64,000 nucleotides of DNA from positions 124,001 through 188,000 of the forward strand of contig CAVSBW010000001.1 in the NCBI GenBank assembly GCA_963726295.1, given 5' to 3'. A model generated the notes under the pieces. The model had not been told where the DNA came from. It worked only from the letters and a program-made list of their open reading frames with translations, and made no database searches. This document shows positions 34,708 through 44,373 of this stretch, piece by piece (position 1 is the first letter of the stretch; each line of letters begins with the position of its first letter). The position numbers and the translations under genes are program-made. Source of the DNA: DASSQJ01 sp963726295. GTDB lineage: Bacteria; Actinomycetota; Actinomycetes; Actinomycetales; Dermatophilaceae.

Positions 34708-36552
34708 GTGCCGGCGACCCCGGACGACCCCACCCCCACCCCGACCCGGTCCGCGCTGCGCAAGCAGCGGCGCCGGAGCCGGCCGTTGCGGTTCGCGGTG
34801 CTGGCCGTGCTCCTCGTGGGTGCCCTCGTGGCCGGCGGGATGCTCATCCGCGACCGGCAGGCGCCCGCAGCCTCGCAGGACGTCCTCCCCACGTCGGCCG
34901 TCGGCGACCGGGTCGACACCCCCGGCGGCACCCTGCACGCGCTCACCCTCGGACCGGTCCCTTCGTGGGACCCCCAGCGGATCGCCACCCGTGAGGACAT
35001 GGCCTTCGCCGGCCGCGTCTTCGCGCGGACCCTCACCGCCTACGCCCCCGACACCGACCCGGACAAGCAGACCCGACTGGTCGGCGACCTGGCCACCGAC
35101 ACCGGGAAGGCCAGCAAGGACCTGCGGTCGTGGACCTTCACCCTGCGCGACGACGTGACGTGGCAGGACGGGTCGACGCTCACGTGCGAGGACGTGGCCT
35201 ACGGCATCTCGAGGACGTTCGCCACCGATGACATCACCGGTGGCCCCACCGACGCCCTCGCGGTGCTCGACATCCCGCGCCGGGAGGACGGCTCCAGCAT
35301 CTACCGCGGCCCGTACGCCACCGGATCGAGCGCGGCCAAGGGCCAGAAGGCGTTCGACAAGGCGGTGTCGTGCGACGGGCAGGAGATCACCTTCACCCTG
35401 AGCAAGCCGCTGTCGGACTTCAACGAGATGGTCACCCAGCCGGCGTTCGGCCCGGTGAAGAAGTCGCAGGACCAGGGCGCCGACGGCACGTACACGGTGT
35501 TCTCCTGCGGGCCGTACACGCTCGAGGGCGCGTGGGAGCCCGGCCGCGGCGGGCGCTTCGTCCGCAACACGCACTGGTCGGCGTCGAGCGACCCGGTCCG
35601 CAAGGCCTACCCCGACCAGATCCTCTACCACGAGGGGCTCACCACCCAGGCGGTCGCCCAGCAGATCATGGCCGACGGCGACACCGGGCGGGTCTCGGTC
35701 TCGCTCGGGTCCGCCCCGCCCGCGATCCAGCAGCACATCACCGCGGTCCAGAGCCTCGACGAGCGGTCCGTGAACCCCCGCACCGGCCTGGTCGACTACC
35801 TCGTCCCGAACACGAAGAGCAAGGTGTTCAAGGACGAGAGGGTGCGGCTCGCACTGGCCGCGGCCACGAACCGCGAGGCGTACGTGACGGCGATCGGTGG
35901 TCCCACGGCGGCGGAGCCGAGCCGGTCGATCCTGCCGCAGTTCCTTCCCGCGGCGCACGACGAGGACCCGGTGGGCACCGGTGACCGCGGCGACGTCGCC
36001 CAGGCCAGGTCCCTGCTCGAGCAGGCGGGCGTCGAGACACCTGTGGGCTTCACGGTGGCCTACCGCAGCTCGCCCACGGCCGACAAGGCGATGGCCGCGC
36101 TGGCCGCCGGCTGGCGGGAGGCCGGCTTCGAGCCGACCCTCGAGCCGATCACCGACGACTACTTCGCGACCATCAGCTCTCCGGACGCGGCGAAGGACTA
36201 CGACGTCCTCTGGTCGAACTGGGCGCCCGCCTGGGCCTCGGCCTCGACCGTGCTTCCGCCGCTGTTCGACAGCACGATCAACATCACCTCAGCAGGCCCC
36301 GGCCGTGACTACGGCTACTGGGGCGACAAGAAGCTCAACGCCTGGATGGCCGAGACCGAGGCGACTGCGGACACCGCGGAGCGCGAGAAGGAATGGGCCG
36401 CCGTCGACACCTCGCTCCTCACGAAGGGCGCCTACATCGGGCTCGCCGAGCGCCGCGCGCTCTACGTCGCGGGCTCCGACGTGCGGAACCTGTCGGCCAA
36501 CACCGCACTCGGGGGCGTCCTCGAGTTCGCCGACATCGCGGTTGCACGGTGA
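34708..36552 (+). CDS. LpqW-like membrane-anchored substrate-binding-fold protein
   Basis: 614 residues of the SBP family 5 fold (SWTFTLRDDVTWQDGSTLTC, then SCGPYTLEGAW). Instead of a lipobox it has a single membrane segment (about 31-48, AVLAVLLVGALVAGGMLI) with no Cys at the end, so it would be anchored by a helix. No permease genes accompany it. Its place between typA and mshB matches mycobacterial lpqW, whose product tunes PIM/lipoarabinomannan synthesis rather than transport. GTG 34708 has AGGAGGAG upstream. It overlaps mshB by GTGA. Confidence 0.82.
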   Translation: MPATPDDPTPTPTRSALRKQRRRSRPLRFAVLAVLLVGALVAGGMLIRDRQAPAASQDVLPTSAVGDRVDTPGGTLHALTLGPVPSWDPQRIATREDMAFAGRVFARTLTAYAPDTDPDKQTRLVGDLATDTGKASKDLRSWTFTLRDDVTWQDGSTLTCEDVAYGISRTFATDDITGGPTDALAVLDIPRREDGSSIYRGPYATGSSAAKGQKAFDKAVSCDGQEITFTLSKPLSDFNEMVTQPAFGPVKKSQDQGADGTYTVFSCGPYTLEGAWEPGRGGRFVRNTHWSASSDPVRKAYPDQILYHEGLTTQAVAQQIMADGDTGRVSVSLGSAPPAIQQHITAVQSLDERSVNPRTGLVDYLVPNTKSKVFKDERVRLALAAATNREAYVTAIGGPTAAEPSRSILPQFLPAAHDEDPVGTGDRGDVAQARSLLEQAGVETPVGFTVAYRSSPTADKAMAALAAGWREAGFEPTLEPITDDYFATISSPDAAKDYDVLWSNWAPAWASASTVLPPLFDSTINITSAGPGRDYGYWGDKKLNAWMAETEATADTAEREKEWAAVDTSLLTKGAYIGLAERRALYVAGSDVRNLSANTALGGVLEFADIAVAR

Positions 36553-37421
36553 GAGGACTCCTGGACGGCCTGGTCACCGAGGGCCCGGGCCGGCTCCTCT
36601 TCGTGCACGCCCACCCCGACGACGAGACCCTGACCACGGGGGTCGCGATCGCCCACCACGTCGCGCGCGGCGACGAGGTCCACGTCCTCACCTGCACGCT
36701 GGGGGAGGAGGGCGAGGTGATCCCCGCCGGGCTCTGGCACCTGGAGGGCGCCGGTGACGACCTCGCCGAGCACCGCCGCGGCGAGCTGACCCGGGCGATG
36801 GACCACCTGGGAGTCCGCCACCACCTGCTCGGGGCCGCCGGCCCCGGCGACGCCCCCGCCTTCCGCGACTCCGGGATGGCCGGGTCGCCGGCCGCCGCCG
36901 ACCCGAGGGCCTTCGCGGGCGTGCCCCTCGAGGTCGCGGCCGCCGCGGTGCGCCAGGTGGTCGAGCGGGTGCGGCCCGAGGTCGTCGTCACCTACGACCC
37001 CGCCGGTGGGTACGGGCACCCCGACCACGTGCGCACCCACGAGGCCACCCGCGACGCCGTCGCCGGGCTCGGTGAGGGCGCACCGGTGCTGCTCGCCGCG
37101 CACGTCCCGCTGCGCTGGGCGGTCGAGGACCGCGAGTGGCTCACCGCGCACGTCCCGGAGGGCGAGGGCTGGGTGGTCCCGGGCGAGGGCAACCCGTACG
37201 GCGCGAACGTCGTCCCCGACGAGGTCGTCACCCGCGCCGTGGTCGACGACGCGGCCGAGCGGGTGCGGACACGCGCGCTGCGGGAGCACGAGACGCAGGT
37301 CGTGGTGGGCGAGGGGTGGTATGCCTTGTCCAACCGGTACGTCTTCCGGCTCTCGGGCCGGGAGGGGTACGCCCGGCTCGACCCGGCGACCGGCCGGCCC
37401 GTCCCGGAAGGAGCAGCGTGA
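36549..37421 (+). CDS. mshB: N-acetyl-1-D-myo-inositol-2-amino-2-deoxyglucopyranoside deacetylase
   Basis: 290 residues, close to the known MshB length. Zinc ligands and base are in VHAHPDDETLTTG (about 19-31) and GYGHPDHVRTHE. MshB removes the acetyl group from GlcNAc-Ins in mycothiol synthesis, the actinobacterial thiol. The GTG start overlaps the previous stop (GTGA), and the stop overlaps the flavin reductase start. The gene order typA-lpqW-mshB supports the assignment. Confidence 0.9.
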   Translation: MRGLLDGLVTEGPGRLLFVHAHPDDETLTTGVAIAHHVARGDEVHVLTCTLGEEGEVIPAGLWHLEGAGDDLAEHRRGELTRAMDHLGVRHHLLGAAGPGDAPAFRDSGMAGSPAAADPRAFAGVPLEVAAAAVRQVVERVRPEVVVTYDPAGGYGHPDHVRTHEATRDAVAGLGEGAPVLLAAHVPLRWAVEDREWLTAHVPEGEGWVVPGEGNPYGANVVPDEVVTRAVVDDAAERVRTRALREHETQVVVGEGWYALSNRYVFRLSGREGYARLDPATGRPVPEGAA

Positions 37422-37915
37422 GCCACCAGCCGATCGACCCCGCGCTGTTCCGGCAGGCCATGGGCCGGATCGCGCACGGCGTCAGCGTGCTGACCACGGT
37501 GGCGGCCGGCCACGACCACGCGATGACCGCTGACACCGTCACCTCGGTCTCGCTCGAGCCGCTCCTCGTGCTCTGCTGCGTCGAGACCGAGGCACGGTTC
37601 CACGACGCCGTGGTCGAGTCCGGCATCTGGGGCGTGAGCGTGCTCACGTCGGGCCAACGCGCGGCGTCCGCCTGGTTCGCCACCCGCGGCCGGCCCCTGC
37701 ACGGACAGCTCGACCGCACCCCCTTCCGCCGCGGTGAGCACACCGGGGTCGCTCTCCTCGACGACGCCCTCATGCACCTGGAGGTCCGGACCACCGACGT
37801 GCACCCGGCCGGCGACCACTCGGTCGTCGTGGGAGAGGTCCTCTCGATCCACCTCCCCGACGGCGGCAGCCCGGCGCTGGTCCACTTCCGCGGCGGCTAC
37901 GGGAGCCTCGCATGA
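37418..37915 (+). CDS. Flavin reductase-like (FMN-binding split barrel) protein
   Basis: 165 residues. The flavin reductase signature includes FRQAMGRIAHGVSVLTT, the segment MTADTVTSVSLEPLLVLCCVE and GVSVLTSGQ. Such proteins supply reduced FMN or FAD to a partner monooxygenase, but none is adjacent. GTG 37418 overlaps the mshB stop and has GGAAGGAG upstream. The stop overlaps the next gene by ATGA. Confidence 0.88.
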   Translation: MSHQPIDPALFRQAMGRIAHGVSVLTTVAAGHDHAMTADTVTSVSLEPLLVLCCVETEARFHDAVVESGIWGVSVLTSGQRAASAWFATRGRPLHGQLDRTPFRRGEHTGVALLDDALMHLEVRTTDVHPAGDHSVVVGEVLSIHLPDGGSPALVHFRGGYGSLA

Positions 37916-39642
37916 GCCACGACCTGCTCGACACCACCTGGGAGCCCACCTGGGAGGACGGCACCCCGCAGCGCCGGTGGTGGCCGTTCGTGCTGCTCGG
38001 TGTCCTCGTCGCCCTCGGGCTCGGATACGTCGGCGCGGCCTGGTGGTTCGGCGAGCAGGTCCCGCGCGGCACCACCGTCGCGGGTGTCGACATCGGCGGG
38101 ATGAGCCGTGAGGAGGCCGGCGACGCCCTTGCCACCGGCCTCGCGGCCACCGTCGAGGCTCCGGTGACGGTGTCGACTCGCGCGGGGAGCGCCGAGCTGG
38201 AGCCGACCGATCTGGGGATCGCCGTCGACGTCCCGGCCACCGCGGCCGCCCTCACGGGATTCAGCCTGGACCCGGTGTCGGTGTGGCACCACGTCACCGG
38301 GGGCGGCCCCGAACCGGCCGTCGTCACCGTCTACCGCAGCGCCTTCGACGCCGCCCTCGTGGGAGTCCGCAAGGACCTGGAGGCAAAGCCCAAGGAGGGA
38401 TCTCTCAGCGTCAAGGGCGGGGAGGTGGCCTACCGCGCGCCGGTGCCGGGGAGCCGGCTCGACGTCGAGGGCACCCTTGCCGCCGTGCGTGCGCAGTGGC
38501 CGGCCGAGCGCACGGTCGACGGCGCGACCGAGTCACTCACCCCGGTCGTCCCGGCGAGCGAGTTCCAGCGGGTACGCACCGAGTTCGCCGACATCGCCGT
38601 GTCGGCGCCGGTCACGGTCGAGGCCGGTGACGTCACCTTCGCCATCGAGCCCGAGGACTTCGCCCGCGCCATCGTCCTGCGACCGGCCGAGGACGGCACC
38701 ATCACCCCGAGGGCCAACACCAAGCGACTGCTCGAGGTCGTCCACGCCGCAGCCACCGAGGCCGGCGCGGAGAAGGAGGCCAAGGACGCGACCGTCTCCT
38801 TCCGTGGGCTCGAGCCCACCGTCAGGCGCTCGGTGCCCGGCACCGCCCTCCACGACGACTCCGTCACCGAGCAGGTGTGGCGGGCCATCTCGAGCACCGA
38901 GCGCACGGCCACGGTCACGACGAAGCGGACCCAACCGGAGTGGGCGACGACCAAGGTGAAGGCGACCCTCCCGAAGGGCAAGATCTCGTCGTTCACCACG
39001 TACTACCCCTGCTGCCAGACGCGGGTGACCAACATCCGCAAGGGCGGGGCGGTCGTCGACGGCACGTACGTGCTGCCGGGCGAGCAGTTCAGCCTCAACG
39101 ACGTGCTCGGCGACACGACCACCGCGGCGAGCGGCTACGTCAAGGCCGGCATCATCCGCGACAACCGGGCCGCGGAGTCCTACGGAGGCGGCCTGTCCCA
39201 GGTCTCGACCACCGTCTTCAACGCCGCCTTCTTCGCCGGCGTGCGGCTCGATGCGTGGTCGCCGCACTCCTACTACATCTCGCGGTACCCCGAGGGGCGC
39301 GAGGCGACGATCTCCTACCCGGACCTGCACCACAAGTGGACCAACACCACCGACGGCGGGATCCTCGTCAAGGTCCGCACCACCGGCACGTCGATCAAGG
39401 TCACCTTCTACGGCACGAAGACGTGGGACGTCCGGGCCACCAAGAGTGACCGCTACAACATCACCCAGCCGGAGAAGATCATCGACGACGACCCGAAGTG
39501 CATCCCGCAGAGCCCGGTCGAGGGGTTCACGGTCGACGTCGACCGGATCTTCCGGAAGAGCGGCAAGGTCGTCGACCGCCAGACCTTCACCACGACGTAC
39601 GTCCCGCAGCCCGACGTCACCTGCACGTACTCGGGCAGCTGA
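37912..39642 (+). CDS. VanW-family membrane protein
   Basis: 576 residues with a short cytoplasmic start, one helix (about 24-43) and a large outer part. Two repeated putative peptidoglycan-binding domains (YpeB/PG_binding_4-like, starting VAGVDIGGMSREEAGDAL and AIEPEDFARAIVL) precede the VanW domain (FTTYYPCCQTRVTNIRKGG, then GEQFSLNDVLG and GGGLSQVSTTVFNAAF). VanW accompanies some vancomycin clusters but its role is unknown; a cell-wall function is likely. It is the last gene of the typA operon. Confidence 0.9.
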   Translation: MSHDLLDTTWEPTWEDGTPQRRWWPFVLLGVLVALGLGYVGAAWWFGEQVPRGTTVAGVDIGGMSREEAGDALATGLAATVEAPVTVSTRAGSAELEPTDLGIAVDVPATAAALTGFSLDPVSVWHHVTGGGPEPAVVTVYRSAFDAALVGVRKDLEAKPKEGSLSVKGGEVAYRAPVPGSRLDVEGTLAAVRAQWPAERTVDGATESLTPVVPASEFQRVRTEFADIAVSAPVTVEAGDVTFAIEPEDFARAIVLRPAEDGTITPRANTKRLLEVVHAAATEAGAEKEAKDATVSFRGLEPTVRRSVPGTALHDDSVTEQVWRAISSTERTATVTTKRTQPEWATTKVKATLPKGKISSFTTYYPCCQTRVTNIRKGGAVVDGTYVLPGEQFSLNDVLGDTTTAASGYVKAGIIRDNRAAESYGGGLSQVSTTVFNAAFFAGVRLDAWSPHSYYISRYPEGREATISYPDLHHKWTNTTDGGILVKVRTTGTSIKVTFYGTKTWDVRATKSDRYNITQPEKIIDDDPKCIPQSPVEGFTVDVDRIFRKSGKVVDRQTFTTTYVPQPDVTCTYSGS

Positions 39643-39649
39643 CCCGCGG

Positions 39650-40327
39650 TCATCCCGTCGTGCCCTCCCGTGCCGTGGTGCCCGGCTTGGTCGCGAGGTA
39701 GCGGTGCACGCTGCCCCAGCCGCCGATCTCGTCCTCCCGGACCGCCAACCCGGCCTCGGACAACAAGGCGGGGACGTCCCGGATGAGGTCGCCCAACGGC
39801 TTCCAGAACCGGTCGACGAGAAGGGTGCCCATCCGGTTTCCGTCACGCGGGTAGCCGATGTCGATCAGCACCAGACGGCCACCGGGTGTGAGCACTCGGG
39901 CAAGCTCGGCGGCGGCGGCCGCACCGTCCGGATACCCGCTGAACGCCATGGTGTTCACCACGGTGTCGAAGGTGGCGTCCGGGTAGGGCAGCGCCTCGAC
40001 GGTCCCCAGCCGGAGATCTGCGTGGACTCCGGCGCGAGCCAGGTTGCGTCGGGCCACGTCGAGGAGCCTCGGGTTGAGGTCGATGCCGTCGGTGCGGTGC
40101 CGGCCGGCGTACTGCGTGAGCAGCCACCCCGTTCCGAAGGAGACCTCCAGGACCCGGGGGCCGCGGATCTCTGGCACCGCCTGCCCCAGCCACCGCCGCC
40201 AGACGGGGAACGCCGTGACGACGACGTCGTACAGCCGCCCGAAGCGCGTGTACAGCCGGTCGTTGGCCGCGGTGTAGGCCTGTGGGTCGGCCGGTTCGGC
40301 GGAGTATCGGCGGTCACCGGGTCTCAC
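39650..40327 (-). CDS. SAM-dependent methyltransferase
   Basis: 225 residues, class I fold: motif I VLEVSFGTGWLLTQYA, motif II DGIDLNPRLLDVAR, motif III-IV FDTVVNTMAFSGYPD and GGRLVLIDIGYP. It resembles UbiE/Methyltransf_11 proteins; the substrate is unknown. GTG 40327 follows GGTGGG. It is convergent with the vanW gene, with 7 bases between the stops. Confidence 0.87.
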   Translation of the reverse strand: MRPGDRRYSAEPADPQAYTAANDRLYTRFGRLYDVVVTAFPVWRRWLGQAVPEIRGPRVLEVSFGTGWLLTQYAGRHRTDGIDLNPRLLDVARRNLARAGVHADLRLGTVEALPYPDATFDTVVNTMAFSGYPDGAAAAAELARVLTPGGRLVLIDIGYPRDGNRMGTLLVDRFWKPLGDLIRDVPALLSEAGLAVREDEIGGWGSVHRYLATKPGTTAREGTTG

Positions 40328-40371
40328 CCCACCATCATCCCCCGTGTGCGCCGGGCCTGCCGCCCGTCGAC

Positions 40372-41424
40372 TCAGTGGCCGTGGACCAGGTTCACGTAGT
40401 CGTGGTGCGGTGCGAACCCGTACCGCTCGTACAGCGAGAGGGCGGGCCCGTTGCCGCTGTCGGTCTGCAGGTGCAGCGAGCGCACGCCCCGCGCGTCGGC
40501 CCGCGCCGCGAGCGTGCCGAGAACGGCGCTGGCCACTCCGCGGCGCCGCGCCTGCGGGGCCACCCACATCGCGGCGACACCTCCCCACGCCGACGCCACG
40601 CCGAGGCGACCGATACCCACCACGGTGCCGTCCTCGGTCGTGGCGGTGGCCAGGTCCTGCGCCGGCGATCCGGTGAGCACCGCCCGGGCGGCCTCGTCGT
40701 CGACCTCGCGGTACCCGCGGTAGGCGGCCAGCCAGGCGTCGTCGAGTCCCTCCGCCGTACCGACCAGCACCCCGCCGGAGGCCGCGACCGACGTGCGGGC
40801 GAGGACCTCGGCGGTCGCGGCGGTGAGGCATCGCGTGACCACCCTCGGCACGTAGCCGCGCTCCAGGAGGAGGGCCCCGAGGGGGTCCTCCGCGAGGGCG
40901 AACCCGGCGGGTCCGGGGACGCACACGTTGGCCGGCAGGGCCCGCTCGGCGTACCAGTGCTCCACGTCGTCGACCGCGGCCGCCAGGGGTCTTCCGGGGG
41001 ACCCGGCGGTCATGACCGAGTTCGCCCGGTTCGTGAACCCCCGCGAGGCCCGCAGGAGCCACTCGCCCAGCCGCGCCGTCTCCATCGGCGGCCAGGCACC
41101 CACCATGACCCGCTCGAGGTCCTCCACCGAGAGCGCCCGGTGGGGTGCGCCCCGGCGCGAGGGGCGCGGCGGCACCGGGTGCACGACCTCGACCGCGGCC
41201 GTCGGCACCCGCACCCGGCCGCGACGGGTGGCCACGACGAGGACGTCGTCGTCGACCGCGACGAGGTCGCCCACGACGTCGGTGAGGGTGGCACCGGACG
41301 ACGGGTCCGGGACGGGCAACCGGCGCCGCACGACGACGCGTGTCCCGGTGGGCGGGACGTCACGACGGGCGGCGTCAGCACCCTCGTGTCGAGGCCCCCC
41401 GGGCCACCGCTCGTCGGCGCTCAT
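40372..41424 (-). CDS. GNAT N-acetyltransferase with N-terminal RNA-binding-like extension
   Basis: 350 residues. The C-terminal GNAT domain shows AMWVAPQARRRGVASAVLG (acetyl-CoA loop) and LHLQTDSGNGPALSLYERYGF. Residues about 20-85 form a small beta-rich segment (VVRRRLPVPDPSSGATLTDV) and a second, degenerate GNAT half precedes the active one, as in tandem GNAT proteins. The ATG at 41424 is chosen because TACTAT lies 7 bases upstream on this strand, giving a leaderless mRNA; ATG 41433 would overlap that box. Confidence 0.85.
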   Translation of the reverse strand: MSADERWPGGPRHEGADAARRDVPPTGTRVVVRRRLPVPDPSSGATLTDVVGDLVAVDDDVLVVATRRGRVRVPTAAVEVVHPVPPRPSRRGAPHRALSVEDLERVMVGAWPPMETARLGEWLLRASRGFTNRANSVMTAGSPGRPLAAAVDDVEHWYAERALPANVCVPGPAGFALAEDPLGALLLERGYVPRVVTRCLTAATAEVLARTSVAASGGVLVGTAEGLDDAWLAAYRGYREVDDEAARAVLTGSPAQDLATATTEDGTVVGIGRLGVASAWGGVAAMWVAPQARRRGVASAVLGTLAARADARGVRSLHLQTDSGNGPALSLYERYGFAPHHDYVNLVHGH

Positions 41425-41431
41425 GGCGCGC

Positions 41432-41438
41432 ATAGTAT
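41432..41438. promoter_or_regulatory. Shared -10 element of two divergent leaderless promoters
   Basis: The seven bases ATAGTAT read TAGTAT on the + strand (41433-41438), 7 bases before the ferredoxin ATG, and TACTAT on the - strand (41437-41432), 7 bases before the acetyltransferase ATG. Only 21 bases separate the two start codons. Both transcripts should begin at the A of ATG. Confidence 0.75.
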
Positions 41439-41445
41439 GTGCGAC

Positions 41446-41772
41446 ATGACCTATGTGATCGCGCAGCCCTGCGTGGACCTCAAGGACAAGGCGTGCATCG
41501 AGGAGTGCCCGGTCGACTGTATCTACGAGGGGGAGCGCAGCCTCTACATCCACCCCGACGAATGCGTGGACTGCGGTGCCTGTGAGCCGGTCTGCCCCGT
41601 CGAGGCGATCTACTACGAGGACGACGTGCCCGAGCAGTGGGCCGAGTACTACAAGGCCAACGTCGAGTTCTTCGACGACCTCGGAAGCCCCGGCGGGGCC
41701 GCCAAGCTCGGGATGATCCCCAAGGACCACCCGATCATCGCCGACCTGCCGCCGCAGGAGCACGACGAGTAG
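41446..41772 (+). CDS. fdxA: 7Fe ferredoxin
   Basis: 108 residues. Clusters are bound by Cys in QPCVDLKDKACIEECPVDCIY and DECVDCGACEPVCPVEAIY (positions about 7-48), the Azotobacter/mycobacterial FdxC type with a 3Fe-4S and a 4Fe-4S cluster and an acidic tail. It is a cytoplasmic electron carrier. It is leaderless from the TAGTAT box. It is followed after 4 bases by dapC, as in other actinobacteria. Confidence 0.95.
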   Translation: MTYVIAQPCVDLKDKACIEECPVDCIYEGERSLYIHPDECVDCGACEPVCPVEAIYYEDDVPEQWAEYYKANVEFFDDLGSPGGAAKLGMIPKDHPIIADLPPQEHDE

Positions 41773-41776
41773 GCCG

Positions 41777-42931
41777 GTGCTCCGCCTCCCCGACTTCCCC
41801 TGGGACTCGCTCGCTCCCGCCAAGGAGCGGGCGAGAGCCTTTTCCGACGCCGGGATCGACGGTCCCGCGGGCCGGGGCATCGTCGACCTGTCTGTGGGGA
41901 CGCCGGTCGACCCGACACCGGCCGTCGTGCAACAGGCCCTCGCCGGGGCAGCGGACGCTCCGGGGTACCCGCTGACGTACGGCACGGCCGACCTGCGCGA
42001 GGCCGTCGCCGCCTGGTTCGCCGACCGACGCGGCGTGCCCGACCTCGATCCCGCCGGGGTGATGCCGACGATCGGGTCCAAGGAGCTCGTGGCATGGCTG
42101 CCCCTCCTGCTCGGCCTGGGCCCCGGTGACGTCGTGGGACATCCCCGCATCGCGTATCCCACCTACGACGTGGGGGCGCGGCTCGCGGGAGCCCAGCCCG
42201 TCCCGGTGGACGCCATCACCGCCCTCGGGCCCCTCACCGCGGCCACCACGCCCCGCCTGCTCTGGCTCAACACCCCGGCCAACCCCAGCGGCCGCGTGCT
42301 GGGCGTCGAGCACCTGGCCAAGGTGGTGCGCTGGGCCCGGGAGCACGGCGTCGTCGTCGCCTCGGACGAGTGCTACGCCGAGCTCGACTGGCGCCCGCGG
42401 CCCACCGGCTCCGACGAGCCGCGCACCACGCCGTCGGTGCTCGACCCGCGCGTGTGCGAGGGCTCCCACGAAGGGCTGCTCTGCGTCTACTCGGCCTCGA
42501 AGCAGTCCAACCTCGCCGGCTACCGCGCCGCCTTCGTCGCCGGCGACCCCGCCCTCGTGCAGCGCCTGCTCGAGGTGCGCAAGCACGCCGGGATGATGAT
42601 GCCGTGGCCGGTCCAGCGGGCTCTCGTCGCGGCGCTGGGCGACCACGAGCACGTGGCGACTCAGAAGGCCCGCTACGCCGCCCGCCGTCGCGTCCTGCTC
42701 CCGGCGATCGAGGGCTTCGGGTTGCGGGTCGACGACTCGGACGCCGGGCTCTACCTCTGGGCCACCGCGGGGGAGCCGGGACGGCGCACCGTCGACCGGT
42801 TCGCCGAGCGCGGCATCCTCGTGGCGCCGGGGGACTTCTACGGCCCCCTCGGCGCCGACCACGTCCGAGTCGCGCTCACCGGGAGCGACGAGCGGGTGGC
42901 CGCGGCCGCCCGTCGACTCGCGCGACCGTGA
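41777..42931 (+). CDS. dapC: Succinyldiaminopimelate transaminase
   Basis: 384 residues, fold type I PLP aminotransferase. NTPANPSGRVL and SDECYAELDW are conserved, and the PLP Lys lies in YSASKQSNLAGYR. In actinobacteria this gene beside ferredoxin is DapC, which makes N-succinyl-LL-DAP for lysine and peptidoglycan. It fits with dapD and dapE 3.4 kb downstream. GTG start 41777 lies 4 bases after the ferredoxin stop, implying coupling. Confidence 0.92.
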   Translation: MLRLPDFPWDSLAPAKERARAFSDAGIDGPAGRGIVDLSVGTPVDPTPAVVQQALAGAADAPGYPLTYGTADLREAVAAWFADRRGVPDLDPAGVMPTIGSKELVAWLPLLLGLGPGDVVGHPRIAYPTYDVGARLAGAQPVPVDAITALGPLTAATTPRLLWLNTPANPSGRVLGVEHLAKVVRWAREHGVVVASDECYAELDWRPRPTGSDEPRTTPSVLDPRVCEGSHEGLLCVYSASKQSNLAGYRAAFVAGDPALVQRLLEVRKHAGMMMPWPVQRALVAALGDHEHVATQKARYAARRRVLLPAIEGFGLRVDDSDAGLYLWATAGEPGRRTVDRFAERGILVAPGDFYGPLGADHVRVALTGSDERVAAAARRLARP

Positions 42932-42978
42932 GGCGACAGCCGGCGAGACCCACGTTTCGCGCGTACGTGACCGGCGGG

Positions 42979-42984
42979 TAGGGT
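42979..42984 (+). promoter_or_regulatory. -10 element TAGGGT upstream of gltA
   Basis: TAGGGT is followed after 7 bases (CCAATCG) by ATG at 42992, which opens an 11-codon ORF ending on the gltA start. The arrangement is that of a leaderless promoter. Confidence 0.65.
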
Positions 42985-42991
42985 CCAATCG

Positions 42992-43023
42992 ATGCCCTGC
43001 TCGCAGACCCGAAGGATCGTGAC

Positions 43024-43027
<4 letters not shown>
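42992..43027 (+). CDS. 11-codon leaderless upstream ORF coupled to gltA
   Basis: Reads MPCSQTRRIVT and stops at TGA 43025-43027, which overlaps the gltA ATG as ATGA. Its own start sits 7 bases after the TAGGGT box, while gltA has an internal site GAAGGA within this ORF. Translation of the small ORF could therefore control citrate synthase translation. Confidence 0.5.
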
Positions 43028-44310
<1,283 letters not shown>

Positions 44311-44322
44311 CCCCCGACCACG

Positions 44323-44354
44323 ACGGCCCGGCCACCACGAGGTGGCCGGGCCGT
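44323..44354. terminator. Bidirectional terminator between gltA and the convergent gene
   Basis: ACGGCCCGGCCACC (44323-44336) pairs perfectly with 44341-44354 around the loop ACGA, 14 bp. It sits in the 63-base gap between two convergent genes and can serve both. Confidence 0.8.
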
Positions 44355-44373
44355 CCTGGTGTGCGGAGGGTGC

